Shown here in pieces: positions 42,168-51,007 of a DNA stretch of 64,000 nucleotides. The stretch is taken from NCBI RefSeq assembly GCF_030160715.1, contig NZ_BSOW01000013.1, forward strand, positions 124,001-188,000. The letters are read 5' to 3'. Origin of the DNA: Bradyrhizobium iriomotense (GTDB taxonomy: Bacteria > Pseudomonadota > Alphaproteobacteria > Rhizobiales > Xanthobacteraceae). The translations under genes were made by a program, and so were the position numbers. The stretch's first letter is position 1; the number at the start of each line of letters is the position of its first letter. The notes beneath the pieces were generated by a model. That model was not told the DNA's origin. It saw only the letters and a list, made by a program, of their open reading frames with translations, and ran no database searches.

Positions 42168-44168
42168 ATGATCTCGGTGGCGCTATGGTCGGTGGCATTG
42201 CTGCTGTCGCTGGCGCCGGTCGGGATCGCGCTGTCGACGCGTCCGCGCGGTTCGATCGTGCTCTACGGCGCCTGCCTTGCCGTCACTGCGACGCTTTGCA
42301 TCGCCGCGCTCCTTCATCTCTTCGATCCCGCGCATCCGGTGTCGAGTGCGACACTGCCGATCGGCCTGCCCTGGCTCGGGGCTCACTTCCGCCTCGATGC
42401 GCTGTCGGCCTTCTTCCTGGTCGTGATCAATCTCGGTGGCGCAGCCGCGAGCCTGTTCGCGCTCGGCTATGGCGCGCATGAAGAATCTCCCGGCCGCGTG
42501 CTGCCGTTCTATCCAGCCTATCTCGCCGGCATGAACACCGTCGTGCTCACCAACGACGCCTTCAGCTTTCTGGTGGCGTGGGAGTTCATGTCGCTGACCT
42601 CCTGGGCGCTGGTGGTGGCGCATCATCGCGAGGCGCAAAACGTTCGCGCCGGCTATGTCTATCTCCTGATGGCGAGCTTCGGCACGCTGGCGCTGTTGCT
42701 CGCCTTCGGCCTGCTCGCCAATGGTGCCGGTTACGATTTCGACGCGATCCGCGCCTCGCATCCCTCGGCCGCGCTCGCCGGCATGGTGGTGATCCTCGTC
42801 CTGCTCGGCGCCGGCTCCAAGGCAGGCCTCGTGCCGCTGCACGCCTGGCTGCCGCTCGCCCATCCCGCCGCACCCAGCCACGTCTCGGCGCTCATGAGCG
42901 GCGTGATGACCAAGGTCGCCGTCTACGGCTTTGTGCGTATTGTGTTCGACCTGCTGCCGGAGCCGGAGTGGTGGTGGAGCATGGTGGTGCTCCTGGTCGG
43001 CGGCCCCACCGCGACGTTGGGCGTGCTTTATGCGCTGATGCAGCGCGACATCAAGCGCGTGCTGGCCTACTCGACCATCGAGAATATCGGCATCATCTTC
43101 ACCGGCCTCGGGCTCGCGCTCGCCTTCAAGGCGCAGGGGCTCGACTGGGTGGCGGCGCTGGCCTTCACCGCGGCGATGCTGCACGTCTTCAATCACGCGC
43201 TGTTCAAGAGTCTGCTGTTCTTCGGGGCCGGCGCGGTGCTGGAAGCAACCGGCGCACGCGACATGGAGAAGTTCGGCGGGCTGATCCATCGCATGCCCCG
43301 CACGGCCTTCGCAATGCTGGTTGGCTGTGTCGCGATCTCGGCGCTGCCGCCCTTCAACGGCTTCGTCTCGGAATGGCTGACCTTCCAGGCAATTTTGCTG
43401 TCGCCGCAACTGCCGTCGTGGGGCCTGAAGCTCGCCATCCCCGCGGTCGGCGGCTTGCTGGCGCTGGCGGCGGCCTTCGCCGCGGCCTGCTTCGTCAAGC
43501 TCTACGGCATCAGCTTCCTCGGACGGCCCCGCTCCGACGTCGCCGCGGCCGCGCACGAGACGGACCGTTTCTCGCTGGCCGCGATGTTCGCGCTGGCGGC
43601 GCTCTGTCTCGTCGCCGGCGTCCTGCCCGGCCTGTTCATCGATGCGCTGGCGCCGGTGAGCAAGGCCATGGTCGGAAACGTCATGCCGCACCAGACCGGG
43701 CTGCAATGGCTGACGATCGTGCCGATCGCGGAAAGCCGCAGCTCCTATAACGGCCTCCTCGTCTTCCTGTTCGTCGCGCTCTGCGGCACCGCTGCGGCGT
43801 CCGCCATTCACCGCCTCGCCTCCGATCGCCTGCGCCGCGCGCCGGCCTGGGATTGCGGCTATCCCGACCCCAATCCCGCGATCCAGTACTCGGCCTCGAG
43901 CTTCTCGCAGCCGATCCGCCGCGTGTTCGGCAGCGTCATTTTTGCGGCACGCGAGATCGGCGAGATGCCGCCGCCGTCCTCGCGCGCGCCCGCGCGGCTC
44001 ACCGTCGAACTGCATGACCTGATCTGGGAGGCGCTCTACGCACCGATTGCGAAGGCGATTTCCTTCGCCACCGAGCACATCAATGTCCTCCAGTTCCTCA
44101 CCATCCGCCGCTACCTGACCTTGGTCTTCGTGGCGCTGATCGTGCTGCTCCTGGTCGTGGCACTATGA
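42168..44168 (+). CDS. HyfB-like proton-translocating membrane subunit
   Basis: 666 residues, about 16 helices, related to NuoL/HyfB/MrpA. The conserved channel residues are visible: Glu in FLVAWEFMSLTSW, Lys and His in GSKAGLVPLHAWLPLAHPAAPS, and LMSGVMTK. QRDIKRVLAYSTIEN and FNHALFKSLLFFGAG follow as in the family. GGGAG precedes ATG 42168. It is the first of six tightly packed genes; its stop overlaps the next start (ATGA). It should pump protons or Na+ when the peripheral arm carries electrons. Confidence 0.92.
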   Translation: MISVALWSVALLLSLAPVGIALSTRPRGSIVLYGACLAVTATLCIAALLHLFDPAHPVSSATLPIGLPWLGAHFRLDALSAFFLVVINLGGAAASLFALGYGAHEESPGRVLPFYPAYLAGMNTVVLTNDAFSFLVAWEFMSLTSWALVVAHHREAQNVRAGYVYLLMASFGTLALLLAFGLLANGAGYDFDAIRASHPSAALAGMVVILVLLGAGSKAGLVPLHAWLPLAHPAAPSHVSALMSGVMTKVAVYGFVRIVFDLLPEPEWWWSMVVLLVGGPTATLGVLYALMQRDIKRVLAYSTIENIGIIFTGLGLALAFKAQGLDWVAALAFTAAMLHVFNHALFKSLLFFGAGAVLEATGARDMEKFGGLIHRMPRTAFAMLVGCVAISALPPFNGFVSEWLTFQAILLSPQLPSWGLKLAIPAVGGLLALAAAFAAACFVKLYGISFLGRPRSDVAAAAHETDRFSLAAMFALAALCLVAGVLPGLFIDALAPVSKAMVGNVMPHQTGLQWLTIVPIAESRSSYNGLLVFLFVALCGTAAASAIHRLASDRLRRAPAWDCGYPDPNPAIQYSASSFSQPIRRVFGSVIFAAREIGEMPPPSSRAPARLTVELHDLIWEALYAPIAKAISFATEHINVLQFLTIRRYLTLVFVALIVLLLVVAL

Positions 44169-45121
44169 ATGCGCTGCGCGACATCCTCTCGCAAGGCGTC
44201 CAGATGCTGCTGGTGCTGCTGCTCGCCCCGCTACTCACCGGCTTCGTGCGCAAGGTGAAGGCGCGGCTGCTCCGCCGGCGCGGGCCGCCGCTGCTCCAGC
44301 CCTATCGCGACCTTGTCCGCCTGATGCGCAAGGATGTCGTGCTCGCGGACAACGCCTCCTGGCTGTTTCGCGTCATTCCCTATCTGATGTTTGCCGGCAC
44401 CTGGGTGGCGGCCTGCCTGGTGCCGACCTTCGGCAACGGCCTGTTGTTCTCATGGAGCGCCGATCTCATCGCCATCATCGCGCTGCTTGGCAGCGCCCGT
44501 TTCTTCCAGGCGCTCGCCGGCATGGACGTCGGCACCGCCTTCGGCGGCATCGGCTCCAGCCGCGAGGTGATGATCGCAACGCTGGCCGAGCCCGCCATCT
44601 TGATGACGGTGTTTGCTGTGGCGATGATCGCGGGCTCGACCCAGCTCTCGAACGTCGCGGAGTTCATGGGCTCGACGGCTGTGGGCCTGCGCGTCTCGCT
44701 TGGCATGGCGTTTGTCGCGCTGACCATCGTGGCGTTGGCGGAGAACGGCCGCATCCCCGTGGACAATCCCGCCACCCATCTCGAGCTCACCATGGTGCAC
44801 GAGGCCATGGTGCTGGAATATTCCGGTCGCCATCTCGCACTGGTCGATCTGTCGTCGCAGCTCAAGCTTTTGCTCTACGTCTCCCTGATCGCCTGCGTGT
44901 TCCTGCCTTGGGGTACGGCGACGGCCGATGCTGGTGTGGCGACGCTGGCGTTTGGCGCGCTGCTCTTTCTCGGCAAGCTGACTGTGCTCGGCTTCCTGCT
45001 CGCGCTGTTCGAGACGTCGATCGCCAAGATGCGCGTCTTTCGTATCCCTGAGTTCCTGGGGGCGGCGCTGATGCTGGCGCTGCTCGCGACCCTGCTGCGC
45101 TTCGTGTCGGGGAGCCTCTAA
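44165..45121 (+). CDS. HyfC-like membrane subunit (NuoH family)
   Basis: 318 residues, eight or so helices. RRRGPPLLQPYRDLVRLMRK is the conserved N-terminal loop of the NuoH/HycD family, and ENGRIPVDNPATHLELTMVH is its charged segment facing the quinone-chamber equivalent. It anchors the small subunit to the membrane arm. It overlaps hyfB by four bases and ends 2 bp before the next gene. Confidence 0.92.
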   Translation: MNALRDILSQGVQMLLVLLLAPLLTGFVRKVKARLLRRRGPPLLQPYRDLVRLMRKDVVLADNASWLFRVIPYLMFAGTWVAACLVPTFGNGLLFSWSADLIAIIALLGSARFFQALAGMDVGTAFGGIGSSREVMIATLAEPAILMTVFAVAMIAGSTQLSNVAEFMGSTAVGLRVSLGMAFVALTIVALAENGRIPVDNPATHLELTMVHEAMVLEYSGRHLALVDLSSQLKLLLYVSLIACVFLPWGTATADAGVATLAFGALLFLGKLTVLGFLLALFETSIAKMRVFRIPEFLGAALMLALLATLLRFVSGSL

Positions 45122-45123
45122 AC

Positions 45124-45786
45124 ATGAGCAGCCTGCAATTCGACATCGCCCACCTGCTCGCCGGCTCGCTCGTGCTGGCGAGCTTCATGATGCTCTACCA
45201 GGACCGGCTCTATGCCCTGCTCAACGTCTATGCGCTGCACGCCGGCGTGCTGGCGCTGTCGGTGGCCTGGCAGGCCTATGTGCAGCAAGCGCCGCATCTC
45301 TATGTCACCGCGCTGATCGCGCTCATCTTCAAGGCGATCATCATTCCGGTGGCGCTGCACCGGATCATCAGGCGGCTCGGCATTCACCGCGAGATCGAGA
45401 ACGTGATCGGCATCGGGCTGACCATGATGGCCGGCATCGGCCTCGTCGCGCTGTCGATGGTGGTTATGCTGCGGGTGACGCCGGGTGCCGACGCACTCGC
45501 GCGCGAAGACCTCGCCTTCGCGCTGTCGGTGGTGCTGCTCGGGCTCCTGATCATGGTGACGCGGCGCAATGCCGTCAGCCAGGTGGTCGGCTTCATGTCG
45601 CTGGAGAACGGCCTCGTGCTGGCGGCGACGGGCGCCAAAGGCATGCCCCTGGTGGTCGAGATCAGTGTCGCCTTCTCGGTGCTGATCGCCTTCATCGTCA
45701 TCGGCATCTTCCTGTTCCGCATCCGCGAGCGTTTTGACAGCGTGGACGTCCAGGCGCTCGACCGCTTCAGGGGAGAGCGGCGATGA
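45124..45786 (+). CDS. HyfE-like membrane subunit
   Basis: 220 residues, about seven helices, of the HyfE family whose C-terminal part resembles NuoK (VSQVVGFMSLENGLVLAATG with its buried Glu). It lies between the HyfC- and HyfF-like genes. Its stop overlaps the next start. The HyfD antiporter-like subunit normally next to HyfC in E. coli hydrogenase 4 is missing here. Confidence 0.88.
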   Translation: MSSLQFDIAHLLAGSLVLASFMMLYQDRLYALLNVYALHAGVLALSVAWQAYVQQAPHLYVTALIALIFKAIIIPVALHRIIRRLGIHREIENVIGIGLTMMAGIGLVALSMVVMLRVTPGADALAREDLAFALSVVLLGLLIMVTRRNAVSQVVGFMSLENGLVLAATGAKGMPLVVEISVAFSVLIAFIVIGIFLFRIRERFDSVDVQALDRFRGERR

Positions 45787-47222
45787 CGATCGACGCGCTC
45801 GGTGCCATCCTGCTGATCCCGGCCATCTCGGCCGCGCTGCTCGCGATCCTGCCGGGCTACCTCTTGACGGCAAAGCTCAACGTCGTTGCGGCGCTCGCGA
45901 CCTTCCTCACCTCGCTGTCGCTGTTCGTGATCGAGCCGACGTCAGGGCAATATCTGCTGCTCGACGACCTCAACAAGGTCTTCATCGTGCTGACGACCTT
46001 CGTCGGCTTCACGACATCCGTGTTCAGCGCGAGCTACATCCATCACGAAATCGAGACCGGACGGCTGACGCCGGCCTTCCTGCGCTTCTATCACGCGATG
46101 TACCAGACGCTGATGTTCGCGATGAACCTTGCGCTCGTCGCCAACAATATCGGCCTGATGTGGGTCGCGGTCGAGGTCGCGACGCTGACGACCGTGCTGA
46201 TGGTCGGCATCTACCGTACCCATGAGGCGCTGGAAGCGGCCTGGAAATATTTCATCCTCGGCAGCGTCGGCATCGCGCTGGCGCTGTTCGGCACGATCCT
46301 GGTCTACATGGCGGCGCGTCCTGCGGTGGGCGAGGGGCCCGACGGCATGGTGTGGACCGTGCTGGTGCAGCACGCCGCGGCATTCGATCCGGCGCTGCTC
46401 AACGTCGCCTTCGTCTTCCTGCTGCTCGGCTACGGCACCAAGGTCGGCCTCGCGCCGTTGCATGCCTGGCTGCCCGACGCGCATGCCGAAGGTCCGACGC
46501 CGATCTCGGCGGTGCTGTCGGGCCTGCTGCTCAACGTCGCGCTCTATGCGCTCTTGCGCTTCAAGATGATGCTCGCAGTCAATTCCGCGGCGATTGCGCC
46601 GGGGCCGCTGATGGTGACGATGGGCCTGATCTCCGTGATCTTCGCGGCGCTGATGCTGTACCGCCGCCGCGACATCAAGCGCATGTTCGCTTATTCCTCG
46701 ATCGAGCACATGGGCATCATCGTCTTCGCCTTCGGCATGGGCGGGCCGCTTGCGAATTTCGCCGGCCTGTTGCACATGACCATGCACTCGCTGACCAAAT
46801 CCGCGATCTTCTTCGCGGTCGGCCATATCGCGCAGGTCAAGGGCACCCAGAAGATCGCCGACATCGGCGGGCTCACGGTGACCAATCCGGTGCTCGGCTG
46901 GGGCCTGATGCTCGGCGTCATCGCCATCGTCGGCTTGCCGCCGCTCGGCATCTTCATGAGCGAGTTCCTGGTCGTCAGCTCGACCTTCTCCCGCGCGCCG
47001 TGGCTGACCGCAATCCTGGTGCTCGGCATCATCATCGCGCTCGGCGGGCTTTTCTTGCGGATAGGCGCGGTGATGTTCGGCGAGCCCAAGGGCAAGACCG
47101 CGCCGGCGGAGGCCTCCTATGTGCCGATGTTCACGCACCTGGCGCTGGTCGCGATGGCCGGCATCTATCTGCCGCCGGTCCTGGTAACCGGCTTTACCAA
47201 CGTCGCAAAGCTGCTGGGATAG
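45783..47222 (+). CDS. HyfF-like proton-translocating membrane subunit
   Basis: 479 residues, about 14 helices, related to NuoN/NuoM. Key residues lie in GLMWVAVEVATLTTVLMVG (Glu), GTKVGLAPLHAWLPDAHAEG (Lys, Asp) and HMTMHSLTKSAIFFAVGHIAQ (Lys). This is the second and last antiporter-like subunit of the operon. The gene ends 3 bp before the large-subunit gene. Confidence 0.92.
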   Translation: MTIDALGAILLIPAISAALLAILPGYLLTAKLNVVAALATFLTSLSLFVIEPTSGQYLLLDDLNKVFIVLTTFVGFTTSVFSASYIHHEIETGRLTPAFLRFYHAMYQTLMFAMNLALVANNIGLMWVAVEVATLTTVLMVGIYRTHEALEAAWKYFILGSVGIALALFGTILVYMAARPAVGEGPDGMVWTVLVQHAAAFDPALLNVAFVFLLLGYGTKVGLAPLHAWLPDAHAEGPTPISAVLSGLLLNVALYALLRFKMMLAVNSAAIAPGPLMVTMGLISVIFAALMLYRRRDIKRMFAYSSIEHMGIIVFAFGMGGPLANFAGLLHMTMHSLTKSAIFFAVGHIAQVKGTQKIADIGGLTVTNPVLGWGLMLGVIAIVGLPPLGIFMSEFLVVSSTFSRAPWLTAILVLGIIIALGGLFLRIGAVMFGEPKGKTAPAEASYVPMFTHLALVAMAGIYLPPVLVTGFTNVAKLLG

Positions 47223-47225
47223 GCG

Positions 47226-48734
47226 ATGGGCATCCTCGACGGCATCCCCCATGTTCACGCGGTCCCGTCGCACCGGCCCTTGCCGCGTGTCGTCGTGGCG
47301 GATGAGGGCTGGCAGGCGGCGATCGAGGAACTAGCCGGCGGCCGCCTGACGCTGTTCGGCTTCTGGGGTGAGCCGACCGCGGTGCATATGGCGCTGCTCG
47401 ATGAAGCCGCCGCCGAGATCGCGGTCGTCACCTACGAATGTGCGGCAGGTAGCTTTCCGAGCGTCGCCCGGCATCATCCGCCCGCGCTGCGGCTGGAGCG
47501 GACCATCCACGACCTGTTCGGGCTGATGCCAACCGGCGCCAACGATACGCGGCCATGGCTTGATCACCACGTCTGGGGAAAATCGTTCCCGCTTGGGAGC
47601 CGCAACGCGCCGCGTGAGGCCGTCCCGTATCAGTTTCTGCCGGCCGAAGGCGAGGCGCTGCATCAGGTTGCGGTGGGGCCCGTGCATGCCGGCATCATCG
47701 AGCCCGGCCATTTCCGCTTCACGGCCAATGGCGAGCACGTGGTGCGGCTCGAGCAATGGCTCGGCTATACGCACAAGGGCGTCGAGTCGTTGATGCAGGG
47801 CGCAAGCCTTGAGGCCGCTGCAAAGCTTGCCAACCGCACCTCCGGCGACAGTGCGGTCGCCTATGCCTTCGCCTTTGCGCGCGCCGTGGAGGCCGCGCTC
47901 GACATCGAGGCGCCGCCGCGCGCGACGTATTTGCGCGCTCTGATGGCGGAACTGGAGCGGCTTGCCAATCATTTCGGCGACATCGGCGCGATCTGCAACG
48001 ATGCCTCCTTTGCGCTGATGCATGCGCAGACCGGCATCTTGCGTGAGCGCTGCTTGCGCGCCGCGAATATTGCGTTCGGCCATCGCCTGATGATGGACGT
48101 CATCGTGCCCGGTGGCGTGACGCGCGACATTGCGCCTGAGGGCGTCGCGGCGCTGCGGACGCTGCTTGCCGAGATCAAGAAGGTGTTTCCGCGCCTGATC
48201 GAGCTCTACGACAATACGGCGTCGCTCCAGGACCGCACCGTCACCACGGGCATCGTGAAGAGCGAGTATGCGCGGCAGTTCGGCGCCGGCGGCTATGTCG
48301 GCCGCGCGTCGGGCCGCGATTTCGATGCGCGGCGCGCGCTTGCTTACGCGCCCTATGATCGCCTGGCGTTCGAGGTGCCGGTGCTGGACGCCGGCGATGT
48401 CAATGCACGGGTCTGGATTCGCATTCGCGAGGTCGAGCAGAGCGTCGCGTTGATCGCGCAGAGTCTGGACCTGATGGCGCCGGGCGAGATCAAAAGCGCG
48501 CTGCCGATTGGGCGCGGTGAATGCGAAGGCCTGGCGGTGACGGAGGCGTTTCGCGGTGACGTGCTGGTCTGGCTCAGGCTTGACCGGGAGTTGCGCGTGC
48601 AGCGCTGTCACCTGCGCGATGCCTCGTGGTTCCAATGGCCGCTGCTGGAGACCGCGATCGAGGGCAACATCATCGCGGACTTCCCGCTTTGCAACAAGTC
48701 GTTCAACTGTTCCTATTCGGGCGCGGACCTCTGA
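47226..48734 (+). CDS. HyfG-like large subunit lacking the Ni-binding cysteines
   Basis: 502 residues: a NuoC/HycE-N-like domain (1 to about 140) fused to a NuoD/HycE-like domain. In [NiFe] hydrogenases the L1 motif reads RxCGxC; here residues 204-209 are RTSGDS, with Ser206 and Ser209 at the cysteine positions. The C-terminus ends FPLCNKSFNCSYSGADL, with C489 and C495 five residues apart and no DPCxxC, and there is no extension for protease maturation. Ni-Fe assembly is therefore unlikely. This pattern is that of energy-converting-hydrogenase-related (Ehr) complexes. Confidence 0.9.
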   Translation: MGILDGIPHVHAVPSHRPLPRVVVADEGWQAAIEELAGGRLTLFGFWGEPTAVHMALLDEAAAEIAVVTYECAAGSFPSVARHHPPALRLERTIHDLFGLMPTGANDTRPWLDHHVWGKSFPLGSRNAPREAVPYQFLPAEGEALHQVAVGPVHAGIIEPGHFRFTANGEHVVRLEQWLGYTHKGVESLMQGASLEAAAKLANRTSGDSAVAYAFAFARAVEAALDIEAPPRATYLRALMAELERLANHFGDIGAICNDASFALMHAQTGILRERCLRAANIAFGHRLMMDVIVPGGVTRDIAPEGVAALRTLLAEIKKVFPRLIELYDNTASLQDRTVTTGIVKSEYARQFGAGGYVGRASGRDFDARRALAYAPYDRLAFEVPVLDAGDVNARVWIRIREVEQSVALIAQSLDLMAPGEIKSALPIGRGECEGLAVTEAFRGDVLVWLRLDRELRVQRCHLRDASWFQWPLLETAIEGNIIADFPLCNKSFNCSYSGADL

Positions 48735-48737
48735 GCC

Positions 48738-49262
48738 ATGCGCAAGACCCTGCTCGAAAGTCTCACGCACGGTTCGCTGACCGAGCCCGCGCCCGCGCCG
48801 GATGAGGCGGGGCTTGCCGAGCTTGCGAGCAAAGTCGACCGCGTCGCGCAGGCAAAGCTTGGCCGTTCGCTCGCGATCCGCCAAATCGATGCCGGCTCCT
48901 GCAATGGCTGCGAGCTCGAGATCCACGCGCTCTCCAACGCCTTCTACGACATCGAACGTTTCGGCCTGCGCTTCGTCGCCTCGCCGCGTCATGCCGACGT
49001 GCTGCTCGTCACCGGGCCCGTGACCAGGAACATGCGGCAGGCGCTGGAGCGGACCTACAACGCCACGCCCGATCCGAAATGGGTCGTCGCCGTTGGCCGC
49101 TGCGCGCTCGATGGCGGCATTTTTGCAGGCAGCTACGCCTGCGTCGGCGGCGTGTCCGAGGTGGTTCCGGTGGATCTGCACATCAACGGCTGTCCGCCGT
49201 CGCCGATCGATCTTCTGAAAGGCCTGCTTGCGCTGCTGGAGCATGTCGGCGGGAAGGGGTGA
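48738..49262 (+). CDS. HyfI-like small subunit with one [4Fe-4S] cluster
   Basis: 174 residues, NuoB/HycG family. The four ligands of the proximal cluster are present: Cys55 and Cys58 (DAGSCNGCELE), Cys122 (GRCALDGG) and Cys152 (NGCPPSP). It would relay electrons near the NuoD-like subunit, as cluster N2 does in complex I. It is the last gene of the operon. No HyfH-like 2[4Fe-4S] protein, formate dehydrogenase or hydrogenase maturation gene follows, so the electron donor is unknown. Confidence 0.92.
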   Translation: MRKTLLESLTHGSLTEPAPAPDEAGLAELASKVDRVAQAKLGRSLAIRQIDAGSCNGCELEIHALSNAFYDIERFGLRFVASPRHADVLLVTGPVTRNMRQALERTYNATPDPKWVVAVGRCALDGGIFAGSYACVGGVSEVVPVDLHINGCPPSPIDLLKGLLALLEHVGGKG

Positions 49263-49330
49263 GGCGCCTCCACACATTCCGTCATTGTGGCCATGACGGG
49301 CTTGTGGCGAGCGCGTCCCATACTCTCGGT

Positions 49331-49430
49331 GTCATCACCCGCGAAAGCAGGTGATCCAGTATTCCAGAGGCGGTGAGGGGATACGGAGAAGCCGCGGCGT
49401 ACTGGACCCCCCGCTTTCGCGGGGGATGAC
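49331..49430. repeat. Intergenic palindromic repeat, family A (inverted)
   Basis: Begins GTCATCACCCGCGAAAGC, contains GATCCAGTATTCCAG (the reverse orientation of the other copies) and ends CGCGGGGGATGAC. It lies between converging hyfI-like and glycerate kinase genes. Confidence 0.8.
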
Positions 49431-49519
49431 AGCTGTGTTGAGGTTGGACTGCTCGAGACAACCATGGTCGCAGCCAACCTCGTCAAGTCCGGTGATGACG
49501 CCGGACAGAGCCGAGAGTC

Positions 49520-50803
49520 CTAATCCACCAAAATCACCCGGATGTCGTTCACGTTGGTCAGCGTCGGGCCCGGTACCAGCAAATCGCCCGTCGCGGCAAA
49601 GAATGCCGTCGCGTCGTTGTTGTCGAGATAGGCCTGCGGCTCCAGCGCCAGCGTCTTCATCTTCGCGAACGTCGCCGCGTCGATCAGCGCGCCGGCGGGG
49701 TCGGTGGGCTTGCCGGCGCCGCCGTCGGCGCCGTCGGTGTCACCGGCGAGCGCGGCGATGTCGGGCGTGTCCTTGAGCAGGCCGGCGAGCGCCAGCGCGT
49801 ATTCCTGGTTGGGGCCGCCGCGGCCATTGCCGCGCACGGTCACCGTGAGCTCGCCGCCGGAGAGGATGGCGGTGCGCTTGCCGGCGGCGCGTGCCTTCAA
49901 GGCCAGCTTCGCATGCGCGGCGGCGACCTCGCGCGCCTCGCCTTCGAGATCGGCGCCGAGATCGATCACCTCATAGCCCGCGTCCTTCGCGAGCTTGACC
50001 GCGGCGTCGAGCGATTGCTTGGGACGCGCGATCAGTTCGAAATGCGCGCGCGCAAACGCGGCGTCGCCGGGCTTGCAGCTCTCGTTGCCCGGATCATCCA
50101 GCGCGCGGCGCACGGAGTCGTCGAGCGCGAGCTCGTATTTGGCGACGATGGCGCGGGCATCGGCCAGCGTGGTCGGATCCGGCACCGTGGGGCCGGAGGC
50201 GATCGCGGAGGGCTCGTCATGCGGCACGTCGGAGATCGCGAGCGTCACGATCTCGGCGGCATGCTTTCCAGCGCGCGCGAGCCGCCCGCCCTTGATGCGC
50301 GACAGGTGCTTGCGCACGATGTTCATTTCGCCGATCGGCGCGCCCGAGCGGAGCAGCGCGCGATTGACCGCCTGCTTCTGCGCGAAGCTGATGCCTTCGA
50401 CGGGGGCGATCCAGTTCGCCGAGCCGCCGCCGGTGAGCAGCACCAGCAAGAGATCGTCGGGCCCGGCCTGTTGCGCGAGTTCCAGCGTGTCGGCGGCGCC
50501 CTTGAGGCCTGCTTCGTCAGGCACGGGATGGCCGGCCTCGACCACCCGGATGCGCCGCGTTGGCACGCCGTGGCCATGGCGGGTGGTGGCGATGCCGACC
50601 AGCCGCTCCGGATCGAGCTTGAGCGTATCGAGATAATGCCGCTCGGCGGCCGCGGCCATCGCGCCTGCGCCCTTGCCGGCGGCGAGGCAGATCACGCGGC
50701 CCTTTGGCGCGGGACGCAGATGCGGCGCCAGCACGACGTCCGGGTGGGCGGCGGCGACGGCGGCGTCATAGAGGGCGCAGAGCAGGGGGCGTCGGTCGGT
50801 CAT
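49520..50803 (-). CDS. Glycerate 2-kinase (TtuD/MOFRL family)
   Basis: 427 residues. The N-terminal DUF4147 domain contains LLLVLLTGGGSANWIAP and VRKHLSRIKGGRLA. The C-terminal MOFRL domain has TAILSGGELTVTVRGNGRGG, NQEYALALA and ALAGDTDGADG. It phosphorylates D-glycerate with ATP to 2-phosphoglycerate; older annotation calls this family hydroxypyruvate reductase. It is a lone gene; its neighbours give no link to tartrate or serine-cycle metabolism. Confidence 0.92.
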   Translation of the reverse strand: MTDRRPLLCALYDAAVAAAHPDVVLAPHLRPAPKGRVICLAAGKGAGAMAAAAERHYLDTLKLDPERLVGIATTRHGHGVPTRRIRVVEAGHPVPDEAGLKGAADTLELAQQAGPDDLLLVLLTGGGSANWIAPVEGISFAQKQAVNRALLRSGAPIGEMNIVRKHLSRIKGGRLARAGKHAAEIVTLAISDVPHDEPSAIASGPTVPDPTTLADARAIVAKYELALDDSVRRALDDPGNESCKPGDAAFARAHFELIARPKQSLDAAVKLAKDAGYEVIDLGADLEGEAREVAAAHAKLALKARAAGKRTAILSGGELTVTVRGNGRGGPNQEYALALAGLLKDTPDIAALAGDTDGADGGAGKPTDPAGALIDAATFAKMKTLALEPQAYLDNNDATAFFAATGDLLVPGPTLTNVNDIRVILVD

Positions 50804-50952
50804 GGCGCTGCTTTCGTCAAGGAGAGGCGGTTGCCGGCGGCCTCGCCGGAGTAGGCCCGCCCCTTGCGTAGCGCATCGCCACGCAAAGCGTAAGCCGCCT
50901 TGCCCATCATTCGATTATGCAATCGCGTGATGATAATCGGGGCGCAACAAAA

Positions 50953-50981
50953 GACCCCCCGCGATCGTCTCGCGAGGGGCT
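50953..50981 (-). terminator. Terminator of binding-protein gene 51008
   Basis: A hairpin with arms around CCCCCGCGA / TCGCGAGGGG lies about 27 bp beyond the stop. The minus strand continues TCTTTTGTTG, a weak U tract. It resembles the hairpins after the other two paralogues. Confidence 0.75.
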
Positions 50982-51007
50982 TCCTGCAGCTCGAATCTGC
51001 CGGGCGG

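Noticed and set aside
42168..49262. Functional [NiFe] hydrogenase-4 or formate hydrogenlyase
   Set aside because: The large subunit lacks both cysteine pairs needed for nickel, and no formate dehydrogenase, ferredoxin-like subunit or maturation gene is present.
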